Part shown: piece after piece, positions 12,622 to 23,681 of the stretch | Layout: the number at the start of each line of letters is the position of its first letter | How positions within the stretch are numbered: the first letter of the stretch is position 1 | Assembly: GCA_900708905.1 (NCBI GenBank) | Contig: CAADRB010000011.1 | Coordinates: forward strand, 612,062 to 676,061 | Origin: Hymenolepis diminuta | Taxonomy: Eukaryota > Platyhelminthes > Cestoda > Cyclophyllidea > Hymenolepididae | Reading direction: 5' to 3' | DNA length: 64,000 bases | Position numbers and translations under genes: made by a program | The notes under the pieces: generated by a model | What the model was told of the DNA's origin: nothing | Databases searched by the model: none | What the model saw: only the letters and a program-made list of their open reading frames with translations

Positions 12622-12919
12622 ATGGATGATGAGAACTTCCATATGTCTGATTTGCTTCTATTTGAATTCGATTACCTACAGGCAGATAATAAAAATATCC
12701 TGAAGTATCTTCCTGTGAAAAGTAAATGGAAAATTTACGCAACAAATTCCCGCTTCCTCAGTTCTGAACATATAAATGCATGTTGTGATTGGCGTTATTT
12801 TAGGACTCATCAACTATTTTATAAAGTCAAAAAGCAAACAAAATCAATAGTTACCATTATTGCAATAAGTCATCGGTATTTATGGCCAACCAACTATTTC
12901 AATTTATCAGAACTGCGCA
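12622..12919 (+). CDS. Unrecognised exon-like open frame with strong splice donor
   Basis: An ATG-led frame of about 99 codons ends at a consensus donor (CTGCGCA/GTAAGT at 12919/12920) and would otherwise stop five codons later. The peptide (MDDENFHMSDLLLFEFDYLQ at the start, later KYLPVKSKWKIYATNSRFLS) has mixed composition and is not the low-complexity product typical of chance frames here. I do not recognise a family. It lies 0.55 kb beyond the last ankyrin-relic segment on the same strand, so it might be a 3' exon of that locus, but a SINE head lies between them and no phase-compatible partner exon was found. Chance is still possible. Confidence 0.25.
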
Positions 12920-13139
12920 GTAAGTCATAAATTCTATCCTTTTCACAAACATGACGAATATATATTTGAGGACATTACATTTTCACTTAATATTAATAAG
13001 GATTAATAAATCTTCCTTGGTATAATATCTTTTTAATCTAAGGACAGATTTATCATACTGCAAGATAACCTTGAATCTGTCATCCTAATGTATATATGTA
13101 TGATTGCTTATCATTTATATTGATACTGTAAGATGTACT

Positions 13140-13760
13140 ATTTGGATTGGCAGAGCTAGGGGATTGAGACAATATTAAGGGAAAAAGGTAGGAATATTTA
13201 ACCCTCGGGATTTGGGCTAATTAAACCAAAATCTTCTTTGGGATCCTGCTTGGTTTGTTTTAGGTATGTCTCTGTCTAAGGTTCCCCTTCAAATATTATG
13301 GCTCAAATGAACGGATATAGAAGAACTGGGAATACGTCTTCTACCACCCCAAAGGCAAAATCTTATTCGTTGAAGCTCGGTTGTGTGAAATTTCCAGAGG
13401 ACTTTTCTGAGCTAGCTTTTTAAACGCCTTAGTTCTGCGAGAGGGTAATTTTATAATCAGTTTTCTCGCAATTTTAGGAACAATTTTAAATCTGTTATTA
13501 TTTTGTCACTATTTTGGAAAGACCAAATAGACGACTGGCATCATAAAGATCTTAATTACCTTGCTTTTATTAATCTGAACTGATATTCTTGGGCACTTCA
13601 AAATGAGTCAGAGATTTACGAGTTGTTTCTGAATTTTCTAGATAATTACTTTCTACAACTTCCATCGCTGTCTCATTCAGGTTAATTTGCTATCCTAGAT
13701 AAGTGATAGAATTTACAACCAAATGGTGCTGATCTCAAATGATATCTATTCTATATACGC
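13140..13760 (-). mobile_element. Possible LINE reverse-transcriptase relic
   Basis: Minus-strand reading gives LVVNSITYLG, a stop, then QINLNETAMEVVES (around 13730-13655). About 130 bases further on comes DASRLFGLSKIV (around 13540-13500). RTE/Jockey-like non-LTR reverse transcriptases carry a conserved YLG segment followed by a helix that ends in an AS-x-x-FG-x-LS-K-x-V-like motif, so the order fits. The spacing is longer than usual, and one stop and a frame change intervene. No YxDD box or downstream LLYG-type motif could be read. The call is weak. Confidence 0.3.
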
Positions 13761-14159
13761 CCCTTCCAGTATATATTCACACATTGTACGATAGCCATCC
13801 ACATATCATATTTAGCTAGAATCCGTATGAGCTTGTCCAATGACTTTTACTGACCATTATTCTAAGAGAAATTTTTTATCAAAATAGCAATTTTGCTAAC
13901 CTTTCTAATAGGTCTGTCTTACAATAAGATCAACTATTTTCCATATCCCAACAGTCAAAATGAGAAGGAATAAGAAATAAAGAGTAAGAGAACAGGAAAT
14001 AAGTATCCGTAATAAGTGAGTAAAAACTTGAAAATCAGGCTTTTGTGGTTGAATCTAGTCATTAGGTTACTGCGATGAAGGTACACTTTAAACTCATAGG
14101 GAAATCCAACTGGTGGGAGCAATACGGAACGAAATTTTTTAATAAAATCTTCAGCCACA

Positions 14160-17100
14160 CTTTAAATAATCTTAAATTTTAAAGTATTTCATTTAAACTT
14201 AGGGCTGAGAACCTATAATGCTATAGATCATTCATTTTTTTCAAATATCCATTTAATGGATTCAATTAGCTTTAAAATCTCTGTTTAGACTTCATTAGAT
14301 GCTATTATGCATCCAAATTAGAGCCAAATTCTCTCTTAAGGTTTTTCAATGCCTAAGATGAGTTAAAAGCATTTTAAATACCTTTCTGGGTTATTATATT
14401 TCACATGATAATCAAACTTAAATAAAAAAATTTGTGAGTGCTGATTGAGACTTAATAAAGCTTTCTTTTATGTATTTTTGAGGCTCCATGAATTAAAATT
14501 ATGATTCTAATTTTACGGTTTAAAAAATTGATATTATAATTATTAATATAACACCAGCACAAAGGACCAGTTTGCTTATAATGAGCTTATCCTTAATAAT
14601 GTTCTGTTAAAGGTGCTTATCTTGAAATATAATTAAATGGTTAAAAATAGAATGATATTTACAAACGGAAATCAATTTCTGTAATTTTTAATTAGAGCTC
14701 AAGTATTAAATAAACGCAGTTCAAAAACTTATTTAGCCCTACAAGAGGACTTTCTATGGGCCGGGAGTTACAAAGTACGGTGGAAATTCATTAACTGTCA
14801 TATTACCAAATCGTTATAAAAAAATATATTTAAAGCCTATATACCAGGTGATTAAATTAAATTTTTCCGCTATCAATTTTGAATTATTTAATTAACATTC
14901 TTCATTTTAAACTAAATAGACTCACTTTATAAAATGTTGAGTTGAAATTAATCTGAGCGATTTCTAGCTTTAACCCAAATTTTGCTTCAAGTTGAGAAAA
15001 ATAATCTCAGCGAGTGCATTTCACAGCAGGAAACATGCTGGAAAGGATATTTTTCGATGATTTAAAATAAATTAAAAAACAAAAGTAGGGAAGCAAGTAC
15101 TAATTTACGATGTAAAAATATAATTTGGGGTTGCATTTATGGTAAGAATTAAATAATACGAATTATTTAAAAAAATAAATTCAAAATTGAAATCATAAAT
15201 AGGTTTTCGTGTAATGCAATGCAGATGTGCATTTATGAATTTTTTTTGAATGCACTGGAATATTTGCCCCTTTGTTATTCATTTAAGTAGTATTGTCTTT
15301 TACATGTTTCAGTTAGGGAAAAGCCCTAGAATATTTGTAAAACCAAACAAGTCCGATAAGATTGGAGGCGGGAGAGGGGATAAATAATAGATATGTAAAG
15401 AAATATGAATAGTACGAAGACTAATTATTTAACTGACGGGCACTGATTTTGTAAATTTTTGAAATGAAGAGTTCACAAATTGAATTTACTTTGATGTAAA
15501 AATATCCAATGACCTATTTATTTAAATTTAACGCCTCCAATTAATCGAATTTTACAAATAAATTTAACAACAAACCAAAGCAACAGAAACTTTCTGAAGC
15601 GAGGCGTGTAATAAACTACAACTGTTCTGCCATGAATCATGAATTTGCGTTGTCATCTCCTCCTTGCTTGGATCATAAACTACCAAAGATTCTTTTATTA
15701 TGCCCCATTTAACAAACGTAATTGCAACAAATTATATCAAAAATACGATTGAAAACCCGAACGTTCTGCTACTATTCAGGGAAAAAAGACATTATTAAAT
15801 TAATCTTTCTTAATTTCAAATAGGAGAACAAAAACTGTTAATATATCTGCTTAAGAGCAAAATAATTTTGCAACTGAAATTATTAAAAGAAAATTCAACA
15901 AATGACAAAGGTAAGAAGATCAATTGAAGTTAAGAACAGCGTCAAGTTATTAGTTTAAAGCTTTGTAATCGGGTAGCACAGTATTTAATTGATGGGTAGT
16001 TTACACTCCAAAAAATGCATGTATTTCAATTTATAGTGTTTAATAACCATTTTTTGCTCATTTTTCTTCCAAATGGTTGAGAAGACACAATGATCTTCCA
16101 GGTTTTTGGGCAGTTTATATTTTTAACAAAGAAGAGGTGAAATAGCTAAAATTTTGAGTTAACATAACTCCGTCAGTATAGTTATTTTACTCATTAGATG
16201 AACTAATTAAATTTGTACTAGGCTAAAATAAAATACGCTCGATAAAAGCCCAGTTGACTAACTGGAAAGGTGGGGCTTACACTTTTCTAACAAATTGTTC
16301 AAAGTTGCAAAAAACAGAAAACTTGCTCCATGGATATTGAATTGATGATTCGCAGTAAATGAAGTATGATACATTTAACGCCGTCCCTAAAAAATTTCAT
16401 CATTTTGCCTCATACTTAAAGTTATTTATTTGAAATTTTCTACTTAAGAATGATTTTCAGGCTACATTTCATAGGGTTTTTTAATGGTTGACTGATTTCA
16501 AGATCTGATTTAACTATTTCAGATGTCATAGCCACTATTACATGGTCAGATCTTATCGCCAAGTATACATTAGCCTGCCTATCAAAACTTTTATGAAGAC
16601 TTAAATAATCTTCAAAATTAAATCTATTACTTTTTACTAAATCGTGTCTTTACTCTGACCTTTTCAACTGATTTCTCATACTGTTCTTTGGCTATTCCAA
16701 CTCAACTCAACTTTAGATTTTAATCTATAAATGTTCAGGTAAAATCTTCCCATTGGATCGAGTTCCACGTTCATCTTTTCTATTACGCATCTTCTTTTTT
16801 CCCACCCCTCCAAATCATACAGGTTAAATTGTGCAATCAGGTTCTTCAGTCAGCTCCTCTCAATCTACGGCTCCTCCCATCTTTTGTTTATGTAACTCTG
16901 TACACTTATCAACTTTTAAATATTTTCCATGTTTTCCCTAACACTGCGCAGAGCTGAAAATATATTTCGTGCGCCAAACTTGTGGTTAATCCGAATCAAG
17001 CTGTTGCTTACTAAATCAAATTACAATCTTTTGCACTCATCAGCATAATGCATCAAATTGGCAAACAGAATACGGTGTTTTTTTATTAATGAATCTGTTT

Positions 17101-17790
17101 TTAAATAATTTCAATGAACTTGTTTACCGTTTAAGCAATTGCAGACAACCAAAACATTTTTTGCATTAACTCATAATAATAAACCAACAATAATTATTCA
17201 TAAAAACTAATAAATGATTTAAATTTATTCACTAGTCAGGTCTGATTGGTTGAAAATAAATAATCTCTTTTGCACTATTTCGCACACTTTCCTCACTGGC
17301 ATGATTTTTGAATGTTTTCTCTTTAGAAAGGAAATAGTAAGTAAATAAAATTAAATAGTAGTGGATTTATTAATGTTTCTGAATTTAAAAGTAAGACTCG
17401 TGATGCAATTTTAATGATTACCTACTTGTTATTGACCCCCCTCCAAGGTTTCCTATCCTATTGGACACAGTTGCCAGTTCATTTACTTTTGTGAGGTTCT
17501 GTGAATAGAACTTGATAGAAATTTTTGATTTTCAATGGAGAGCAAAATAATTAGCATATATTTTTATTTTTAAATTCATTCTAAGTGAACACAATTTACG
17601 AAGCTCTGCTAACTGAAAATTAACGTCTATGCGATGTTAAAATTGCTCAGTGCACTATATCATGCATGATCATTTACCTTCTCAACAATTGGAAGAAAAC
17701 AATGAAATGAAGCAGCAAGACCGGCATTCCTTGATTAAAAAATATCTGTTAATAAGCGCTGGACGCCGAAGACAAGCACTTGCTGCAATT
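14160..17790. other. Gene-free AT-rich stretch
   Basis: Both strands were read. No exon, RNA gene or mobile-element motif was recognised. Short poly-A and poly-T runs only. Confidence 0.5.
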
Positions 17791-17792
17791 CA

Positions 17793-18000
17793 GGAGACGA
17801 ATCATGATATTTGAATTTTGGGATATGAATTGTCCATTTACTAAGTACTGTGCAACCCAAACCAAACATCTAATGAATTAAGACCCTTTAAAACCTTGAT
17901 CTTGCTCGCCGTGTCATATTAGTCGCCTCATTTTATCATTTAGTGGTCTTTCTGTCTTTCGATGGCAGTTGCCTACCATAATTGAAAAATTGTAAATTTT
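17793..18000 (+). repeat. Dispersed repeat copy (head motif plus second block)
   Basis: The head TTCAGGAGACGAATCATGAT, then TTTGAATTTTGGGAT, matches 6999, 42092 and 61808. Further on, ATTTTATCATTTAGTGGTCT, then GGCAGTTGCCTACCA and AATTGAAAAATTGTAAA, match the second block at 7100-7170. It is the fullest partner of the 6995 copy and is in the same orientation. Confidence 0.5.
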
Positions 18001-21000
18001 TTTACTAGCGCGGGTAATAATAACGCGCTTTTATTTATAACTTTCCTAAAAACATTTTAGTACCGACTTCTTTTAGAAATAGTGAATTATACTAACTGAG
18101 GATACCCAAGGCCGAAGCCAGTAAAGTCAACTTAGCTAAGTATGCTTGACGTGGGGACCATATTATTTGATCCTACTCATTTCCCGCGTTCTTTCAGCAT
18201 GTTAGACGCGGTTTCATTTTTCTTTGTCTAAATGATTTTAGAGTAAAAAATGTTCTTTTTCGGCGTATTCAAAAAATAACTGTTCTCCCATAGATGCGGT
18301 AAATTTGTTTAAAAATTTTATTAATTGATGTTTACAATTTTTATGTATATTCAGAAGATTTGTTGGGAAGGTAGCAATGTTTAAAGGAAAAGTTGATTCC
18401 TGTGTGAGTGCGAAACAGTTAGCATAGAACATGCAGCAATCCAGCTCAGCTTTGAAGTACAGACCCGATGCGGACATTTTGTGGTTTCCTGGTCTGAACT
18501 GACACGACCAGTTTTGCTATTTCATTATCATTTAAATATATAATATTATAACTAATCCCTTATAAATGTATTGGCGTTAAATAAATTAGCCTGATTCTAA
18601 TATGTTACGTTTTTACTAAATTTTCGGTCATGCCTTTTTATCTTCTGGATACCTTCTCTCCGATTTCTTGGTTCACGCCATTTCTGCTACTAGCGGTTTA
18701 CTGCTTACTTTAAGGTTACTAACTTCACCTCCTGTCAACTTTTAAAATACCGTTCATAGGTCGTGAAATAGTGAAATCCTGGTCTCATCAGGGATGTTTT
18801 GCAGCATTTAGTTAGTTCTTCCCGCCGGTAACTGAGATGTCTACAATAATAAACTAATAGCCGTAAAGAGTGGATCGGAGTAAAAAATCGCAGTTCGAGC
18901 CACCAAAATTGACAGTTCCAATCTGCCTCAAAGTTAGAATATAGAAAATAAATGAATTATCTTAATGAATTATTACATGAAGAAGCTATCTTGGGACATG
19001 TTAACAGTCTAGACTCAAAAACAGTGGTCTTTTAGTCAAACTCTATGTCCTAATTGTAGGAATATATGCAAAATTCTTATTAATTTGAGAAATCTCCGCA
19101 AATTTGATTAGTGATATTCCATGCGGGTATCGAAAAATTAGTGGCTTGAGGATTCACAATCATCAAATAATTACGCAGAAAAAATAATTGGAAATCGATT
19201 TATCTTATCAAAAGATAATTTAAAAATTGACGAGCAATTATTGTTTCAGTTAATTCTTCGGCGTTAAAACAAGTGTAAATCCAAATGCACGCACATCCTG
19301 CATTAATCTACAATGTTAAGTCAGATTCTAAAATTATATAAATTAGAATTTGCAAATTCACGTAACAGCTGGAGAGAATAGTGAAATCTATATATGGATT
19401 TATGACAATTTTAAAATAGACACTGTCATGACAACTGGTGAATGTAATTGGGAATTTTTACCAATTTCATAGGAAAAATGAATAAATTCTGCGCAAATAA
19501 CTTGATACGCTATTTTTCCAGGCAAAATTGAATTTAAATTACACAAATTTAATCAGCTCAAGAAAATCTAATTAAATTTTGAAAATCAAATTCAAAAATA
19601 AAAGTCTACTATGTATTTAAAAAAATTGTTTAATAATTATCTTGTGCATAACTTGCAAATGCACGTACACTAATCACCGTTCATAAAATATTACTCTGTT
19701 TAATTACATTTTGTAAATACAGTTAATAAACTTACCATAAACTAGCCATAATCCCAAGAACTAGATCAAAGAGGACTGTATATCCCCTCATAGAACCAAC
19801 CGGCCTCCTAAGGCCAAGAGGATGCAAGGGACTTTCTCAAGGGAGAGGACCAAGAGTTAAGTAGGAACACAGATGAATTGGAAAACTCGACTCTACTCCC
19901 AACATCTATAATTTTTCGAACTTTAGTTAGTGTCCACAATAAATTATCGTTAATTTTTCCGTATTACTTTGAGTAATAATAGTAATCAATTCAGTAATTT
20001 TATCCTGTTAATTTCGATTTGCATTTTACCTTTAAAAAGTGAACTTTAGCAGATAGTTAAAATTTTGTTTTAACAATGACGGATTCATTTACATATTTAG
20101 CAAAAACCGCGGCATTTGAACTCTGCATTTTAATTAATTTATATCAAGATAGTTTTGCTAAGCTATTCAATATTTTCATGTAATTAGGCGGAAAAGTAAC
20201 AAATTATTTAGAAAAAGTATATATTTGATTTATAATTGAATTCTGTCTAATGTATGATCTTATTATTGAATAATATTATGAAATTCTGTAAGTATAATTT
20301 TTTATTTTTTTCCAATTCAGTTTTATTTTTAAGTAATCCAAAACTCTTTTTCCGTAAACTTGCGGACTAAAATTATGTTTTCTTTTTTAACTAATGACTA
20401 AAATTATTGCTGAGCTGAAATGATGGAAAAATATGATGCTATTAAGGAAAATAAGTTCAAAGTTTAAGATGACAGGAATTTTCTGAAAATTATTTCATTC
20501 AAGATTTCGGAATACAACTATTTAAATCTCTTCTACTGACTTTGATGCAAATCAATATATTATTAAAATATTATTTATTCTTGCGTTTGTTGCTAAGATT
20601 AATGGTATCTATTTGATAAATTAATTTAAATGATGAATTAATTGTTCATACTTTGCGCCACAATAGTAGTCAAAAGTATCATGTTCTGAGCCAGAGTTAA
20701 TAGAAGCTAGCACAACAAAGCAGAAAAAGGTCTTAGCTGGCTGAGGAGACTTTAATTATAACGAACCATACAGCACTGAACACATACAAAGATCATTCTG
20801 TCTGGAAACGGGGAGATACGTTTTCACATTAAATAAAATGGTCCACAGTCATGGGAAGGGCGGCACATATTTGAGTAAAATATATGGAAGCAAGACTGAT
20901 GCAGGACGACTGGAACCAAATACTCAGCACACTATGAAATTTTTCAGCCATAACTGTATTTTAAAGAACAGCGTTAACAATTTGAAGGCATCATGGAATC

Positions 21001-21945
21001 GTCAAGTTGGAATTATTTTCTTTTCTTTGTCTTTGTTGGTTAATGTGAAGTGCAATAATATATCACGTCATATATGGCTATACGATGTCAAAAAGTTGTC
21101 AATTTTACAAATAAGTGAATGTGGAATAGAATAAATATCACTTATGTCACGCCTTGCAAATATAATTTTGCAACCATCTACTTTTCGTATAAATTCTGCA
21201 TTTCTCATCTATTGGACAAAGAAGTCTACCAGTTTGAAGATCATCGTTGAGTGTTTTTTGTTTGATCAGTCCGTCAGTGCCCTTTCATCTCACTTTCGTA
21301 TGTGAAGAGTCAATGACACACAGAATACACACGTATAATTTCTCAGTTGGGATTGCAAACAATATAATTATCACTAAGGATTCATCATCCACAATTCATT
21401 TGCTTTCACATCTGTCTACTGTTTAGCATTACCTTTAAGTTCTTAAATGAATTTATTCAGTTTGAAAAAGTAAACTGTCAATAAAAAGCCATGATATTAA
21501 CAAAATAATATGATATAATAATATTGTCGACTTCAAAAAATCCACCTATGCTTACTGTCATAGGATAGAGAATTCTTACGAAGTTTTTGGTATTTCCTTT
21601 CAATAAATTTTGAAGAAAAAGATTCTAACAGATATTTATATTAGGAAAGAACTAATATAGGGTTCAACTTGAAGGTTAGTGTCCAGACAAGTGGCTAAGT
21701 TAAATTGCTTTTATCTCAGTATGCAGAATTGGATTATAATCTAGAAACTTATAAGAAAATTTATTAAAATGGTATATTGCCACTCATTTTTAGATGTCTT
21801 AGAAAACATTTTCTGTTAATTGCAAATGATCTGACTTAATTTCTCCAATTTTCTTGTAAATGGCTGCAATTACCTGTGTCTCTAGAACTAAAATACGGGC
21901 TTTAAAACTTAAATCCATGACTCAATGCTTAGCTTGAGTAGACAG
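18001..21945. other. Gene-free stretch
   Basis: No supported gene. A locally GC-richer patch at 19770-19900 has no recognisable content. The 98-codon plus frame at 20838-21134 (starting MVHSHGKGGTYLSK) has no motif, no clear splice partner and a low-complexity second half, so I leave it uncalled. Confidence 0.45.
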
Positions 21946-21950
21946 AAATT

Positions 21951-22125
21951 ATTGTAGGAAGAAGGAACTAAGTTCTGGAAGCTAGCAACAGCAAACAACA
22001 GTTCTAAAGGAAAACACAACAGCTGTGTAGCCAAAGTTTATTGAGCAAATCATGATGAGGATTCGAGAGGGTAAGTGAGAAATAAGGGACAGAGGGGAGA
22101 GAAATGCTGGAGCCGGCTAATAACA
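21951..22125 (-). mobile_element. LTR copy of the same family as 6690-6886 (minus orientation)
   Basis: Read on the minus strand, the blocks GCCGGCTCC, CCTCATCATGATTTGCTCAA, GAACTGTTGTTTGCTGTTG, ACTTAG and CCTACAA occur in the same order as in the plus-strand LTR at 6.7 kb. An AATAAA poly(A) signal (minus, near 22040) is placed as in an LTR R region. It lies just downstream, in element orientation, of the RT-RNase H relic at 22180-22370, so it is plausibly the 3' LTR of that deleted element. The ends are eroded. Confidence 0.5.
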
Positions 22126-22179
22126 AGCGTGTTCATAAATGGGGATTTATATAGTTTTTTAGAGGTGAAATAGCATAAA

Positions 22180-22370
22180 GATATAAAATGATTCCGGAAA
22201 TCATTGTGGAGAACTAAATTCTATCAGCGATTATCCAAGAACCACTTAATTGGCTTATCCTGCTTAGTAAAATCGACCACTTGGGGACACGCGATGTTTT
22301 CCTTGAACATTTCAAACGCCTCTGTGAGGTTGAAATAATTAGGTCTTAGAGAGAAGTGCTAGCCAAGATA
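22180..22370 (-). mobile_element. Ty3/Gypsy RT-RNase H junction relic
   Basis: The minus strand between about 22345 and 22225 reads EAFEMFKENIACPQVVDF, then TKQDKPIKWFLD. This matches the segment linking reverse transcriptase to RNase H in Ty3/Gypsy polyproteins: an AF-x-x-LK helix, a P-V pair, then KP before the first RNase H aspartate. Two stops (TGA TAG) follow the aspartate region. Upstream the frame is lost, so only a fragment of about 50 codons survives. The adjacent LTR and matching orientation support the call. Integrase is absent, so the element is internally deleted. Confidence 0.55.
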
Positions 22371-23114
22371 AGAATTTTTAAAGCACATAGAAATTTATCC
22401 TTCAGTATCCTGGAGACGCTTTTACAAGAAACTCCCATTCTGTTCAATTTTTTCCCAGAACTAACTAGAATGGTTGGATGCGCACCGATGGGCATTGATT
22501 TTGTTTACATGAACGCTTACCTTGATCACTACATCACCGAAGTCAAATACGGGTTTTACAGTTTTGCCAATTATTTTAAAATGTTTAAGCATTTAAAATT
22601 CGTTGTAATTTTAAGATTAGCAAACCTTAAAGGTCATAGCTTTTGCATTAATTATGCAATATAGAGTAAATTTTTTAAATTGGATTGGCGGTTGTTTTAA
22701 AGTCATAATACGGTATCAATTATTTAGTCTTGGATAGCACTGAATAGATTCGATTTCTAACATTTATATAAATCTAAATTTTAAACAAAATTACTCTCCA
22801 AGCACCGTTTATGGACTAGCCTAACAGGCTTTGTTTTAACACTGAATTACGGTTCTTCCAAAATTAACGAAAATTAATCACACTCCATTTTGATATCAGT
22901 TAAAATAATATTAGTTTTTCTTAATTGAAAGGATTCTTACATATCTTGCTCTATCTACCATAAAGATTTCAATTACTTATCGAGCAAAATTATATATTGG
23001 AATTTATTCAAAAATGATATTTTTTCAGTTCTTTACAAAGTTGTAACTATATTTTCTTATCGATTTTTAGTACACCGCTGTTAGTCGGTTCTGTCTGGTT
23101 ATTTTTAAAGGTCA
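22371..23114. other. Spacer between the LTR element and the 3' end of the secreted-protein gene
   Basis: AT-rich sequence. The 102-codon plus-strand frame at 22356-22664 is antisense to the retroelement at its start and has no motif, so it is treated as a shadow. Confidence 0.5.
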
Positions 23115-23124
23115 TTTATTTATT
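23115..23124 (-). terminator. Poly(A) signals of the secreted-protein gene
   Basis: Two overlapping AATAAA hexamers on the minus strand (23120-23115 and 23124-23119), about 200 nt past the TGA stop at 23326-23324. This gives a short 3' UTR. No earlier minus-strand AATAAA was seen between the stop and this site. Confidence 0.5.
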
Positions 23125-23323
23125 AAATGGAATATTTTTTAAACGCAACATTTACAACAATATCCGAAAGTTGAGTTTTGCAACTTAAATAAAGTCCATC
23201 TAACGATTAGTTTATAAATGAAAATATCAACTTGTATGTACATACTCATCACTAAGATGATGAAAACTCTTCTATACAGAGGATCACAGACTTTACACGT
23301 GGCAATTTTTTCCTTTTTTACGT

Positions 23324-23681
23324 TCAACCGTCTAAAGCTAGGATCAATGAGGCTATTAGGAGAATTGGCATAAAAGAGCTCAGCGGTCGATCACTGTGAT
23401 TCAAAGACTCGGGGTCTATTGGATGATTAAGGGCTGCAGAAAGATGAAGAGGTAGAGGTTGACCGGACCTTGAAGGAGTACCATCATCGCCTTGCATTGC
23501 TGAAGGGTTGGATCCGGCTGTGGTAATCAGATCGAAATCCGATGAACTAGCAATTCGATACTGATATTTACAATCTTTTGGTAAACTCTCAATGAAATAA
23601 TTCATAATTAACTGAACTGCGTCATTGGAACAATAGGAGGTGAGCAGAGTATGAAGACAGTTTAGTTTCTTCCTCATCCCT
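23324..23681 (-). CDS. Last exon of the secreted-protein gene, with GPI-type tail
   Basis: 358 nt including the stop. Acceptor TACTTTCAG. The join gives KGMRKKLNCLHTLLTSYCS, then NDAVQLIMNYFIESLPKDC, which closes the cysteine domain (190, 199, 219). A linker rich in Ser, Pro, Gly and Asp follows, then PLSSFMPILLIASLILALDG and TGA. Small residues just before a terminal hydrophobic run fit a GPI attachment signal better than a transmembrane anchor, because no basic cytoplasmic stretch follows. Confidence 0.82.

Noticed and set aside
20838..21134. 98-codon plus-strand frame as a small protein gene
   Set aside because: No domain, signal peptide or splice partner, and composition like the surrounding spacer.
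22356..22664. 102-codon plus-strand frame
   Set aside because: Antisense to the retroelement relic at its beginning, with AT-driven lysine/phenylalanine-rich composition and no motif.
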